In this document: piece after piece, positions 62,798-64,000 of the stretch
Position numbering within the stretch: the stretch's first letter is position 1
Layout: every line of letters starts with the position of its first letter
Source of the DNA: Paractinoplanes durhamensis
Lineage (GTDB): Bacteria; Actinomycetota; Actinomycetes; Mycobacteriales; Micromonosporaceae
Direction of reading: 5' to 3'
DNA length: 64,000 bases
NCBI RefSeq assembly: GCF_016862175.1
Contig: NZ_BOML01000062.1
Location: forward strand, 1-64,000
Program-made: the position numbers and the translations under genes
Notes under the pieces: model-generated
Told to the model about the DNA's origin: nothing
Database searches by the model: none
Seen by the model: the letters and a program-made list of their open reading frames with translations, nothing else

Positions 62798-62832
62798 GTG
62801 GCCCGGTCCGAGAGCTCCACGGACCGGGCCAC
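62798..62832. terminator. convergent terminator after the dehydrogenase-like gene
   Basis: GTGGCCCGGTCCG (62798-62810) pairs perfectly with CGGACCGGGCCAC (62820-62832); 13-base stem with a 9-base loop. It is 10 bases after one stop and 8 before the next. Confidence 0.88.
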
Positions 62833-62839
62833 TACTTGC

Positions 62840-63091
62840 TCATCGGTTGTTGGGTGGAATTTGCGGAAGTGCGGAGATCGCCGTCGCGTACTCGGCCATC
62901 TTCCGTCCGTTGGGCACCACTCCGACGGCTCGGAGCTGGTCGTGAATCGCCTGCAGGACCTGATCCTCGGATTGCCCGCGGTGGGTCTGCGCGACCTTGT
63001 TGATGACGTAGTCAATTCTCACCTGTGCCTGCCACCCGGGGGCCCTACTGCTCCCGGTGGTGGCGAAGCTGACTGCTGCGAGGGGTTCCAT
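62840..63091 (-). CDS. small hypothetical protein
   Basis: An 83-residue soluble protein that I do not recognise. The C-terminal two thirds look like a genuine compact helical protein (YVINKVAQTHRGQSEDQVLQ, then AIHDQLRAVGVVPNGRKMA). The first about 20 residues are less clear, so a later start is possible. The position right after a strong terminator shared with the dehydrogenase gene supports a real gene. Confidence 0.6.
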   Translation of the reverse strand: MEPLAAVSFATTGSSRAPGWQAQVRIDYVINKVAQTHRGQSEDQVLQAIHDQLRAVGVVPNGRKMAEYATAISALPQIPPNNR

Positions 63092-63350
63092 GCCGTGTGT
63101 ATCGGACGGTCAGGCCCAGCACTCGAACATATGAGGAACCTGTGCAACCCGATCGCACCCGGTCGACACCGTCCCGTCAATCAGTCGGGCAAATTGTCCG
63201 ACTTCGCGGCTTCTCCGGGGCCTCAGCAGGCGGCTCCGGCGGGCTCAGACGCAGCCACAGAAGCATCAGCAGGCCGAAGGCCTGCATCGAGCGGCCGGAG
63301 AGGAAGAAGTCGGCGCGAAGTCGGCCTCGGATACCCCTACCGAATCTCTT
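63092..63350. other. gap without a convincing gene
   Basis: 259 bases between a small hypothetical gene and the TetR gene. A 36-residue frame (63177-63287, minus; MQAFGLLMLLWLRLSPPEPP...) with one hydrophobic run follows the TetR gene, but lacks a clear ribosome site, so I do not call it. Otherwise nothing recognisable. Confidence 0.5.
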
Positions 63351-64000
63351 TCACACCCGCTGTCTCAGCAGCATCTCCAGCCCGTCCAGGATGCGGTCGA
63401 GGCCGAACGTGAACGCCTGGTCGGCGCCGCCGGTCTTGGCCGTGTCGGTGAGGGCCGCGACCACTGCCGGGAAGCGTTGCGCGTGCTCGCGCAGCACCAG
63501 CGTCATGGCGCCGGTCATCTGACTTTCGCCGCCGCGCTGGCCGGCCAGGGCTCGCACGTGGCCGGCGATGGTGGCGATCATGTCCATCCGCTCGGCGCCG
63601 GTCAGCCCGGGCGGGAGGGCGCTCAGGGCACTCTCCATCCAGCCCAGTTCGTTGGGTCCGATCGGGCGGTCGCCGGTCGAGGCTTCCAGCGCCCACTGAT
63701 GCCCAAAATATCGCGACAAGAGGGCATCGGCCCAGCGGGTCAGCGCTTCCCGCCATGGCCCGTCGGACAAATCGGGCGGCGAGCCGATCCCCCGCTCCAG
63801 CATCGCCGCGACCAGCTCGGCCTTGCCCGGCAAATAGCGATATAGGGACATCTTTGTGTAGCCCAGGTCGGCCGCGACCCGCTGCATCGAGACCGCGGCC
63901 AGGCCCTCCACGTCGGCGATGGCGATCCCGGCGTCGGCGATCTGCTCCAGCGTCAGGGCCGGCTTGGGGCCGCGGGTCGGCTTCGGCCGCTCGTCCCAGA
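63351..64000 (-). CDS. TetR-family regulator (cut by window edge)
   Basis: At least 216 residues; the start lies beyond the right window edge. The HTH is complete: LTLEQIADAGIAIADVEGLAAVSMQRVAADLGYTKMSLYRYLPGK spans helices 1-4 (given here as a description of the region about 63790-63960), with TKMSLYRYL as the recognition helix. The C-terminal part resembles TetR_C_1-type ligand domains (LDRILDGLEMLLRQRV end). A Pro/Arg-rich preface RPKPTRGPKPA is usual in the family. Ligand and target are unknown. The frame opens upstream, so an internal GTG at 63911 is not the start. Confidence 0.88.
   Translation of the reverse strand, partial: WDERPKPTRGPKPALTLEQIADAGIAIADVEGLAAVSMQRVAADLGYTKMSLYRYLPGKAELVAAMLERGIGSPPDLSDGPWREALTRWADALLSRYFGHQWALEASTGDRPIGPNELGWMESALSALPPGLTGAERMDMIATIAGHVRALAGQRGGESQMTGAMTLVLREHAQRFPAVVAALTDTAKTGGADQAFTFGLDRILDGLEMLLRQRV

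Noticed and set aside
63177..63287. 36-residue membrane micro-protein after the TetR gene
   Set aside because: One hydrophobic run but no ribosome site or neighbour support.

Overview
The window is very GC-rich DNA with dense gene packing, many ATGA/GTGA stop-start overlaps, GTG and TTG starts, and high Ala/Arg/Gly/Pro use. Together with a TreX/TreY/TreZ trehalose operon, CU044_5270-type sigma-factor partners and actinobacterial families (DUF4360, DUF4188, PAC2), this points to a Micromonosporaceae-type actinomycete, most likely Actinoplanes or a close relative. That placement is inferred from gene content and style, not from a marker gene. I saw no rRNA, tRNA, CRISPR array or phage.

Layout. 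1-3.2 kb: an octamer tandem repeat, then a purine-catabolism operon on the minus strand (UraD, HIU hydrolase, uricase, 8-oxoguanine deaminase). 3.3-6.8 kb: an HrpB helicase with an in-frame hexamer repeat, a 163-bp IS630-type MITE, and an NAD kinase relic. 6.8-12.2 kb: a GGDEF-EAL protein and a three-gene signalling set (solute-binding protein, membrane protein, PP2C phosphatase) that resembles a PknG locus without the kinase. 12.2-18.4 kb: glgX-treY-treZ. 18.8-21.3 kb: a secreted DUF4360 protein, then a Na+/H+ antiporter translationally coupled to a UBP zinc finger.

21.4-26.6 kb holds a compact five-gene cluster: OleA-like condensing enzyme, GT2 glycosyltransferase, OleC-like adenylate-forming ligase, atypical P450 and OleD-like reductase. 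No OleB is present. The logic suggests a head-to-head condensed, possibly beta-lactone, fatty product that is glycosylated and/or oxidised. This is the best candidate for an undescribed system.

26.7-44.9 kb is mixed: lipoprotein, EcsC, PAC2, esterase, ECF sigma plus partner, fructosamine-kinase family protein, AsnC/MFS pair, MerR/DUF4188 pair, beta-propeller, trmB, a large orphan histidine kinase, two secreted GH43 arabinan-degrading enzymes and a KapD-like exonuclease. 44.9-52.0 kb: a 2183-residue RHS polymorphic toxin followed by a DUF1877-like putative immunity gene. 52.1-56.1 kb: two full gamma-glutamyltransferases and a third collapsed copy, each behind the same hairpin-type leader. 56.1-61.6 kb: a heterodimeric ABC exporter joined by a 27-codon bridging ORF, with an iron-box-like palindrome upstream, and a secreted tripeptidyl-aminopeptidase-type hydrolase. 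61.7-64 kb: a glucose/sorbosone-dehydrogenase-type lipoprotein, a small unknown protein and a TetR regulator cut by the window edge.
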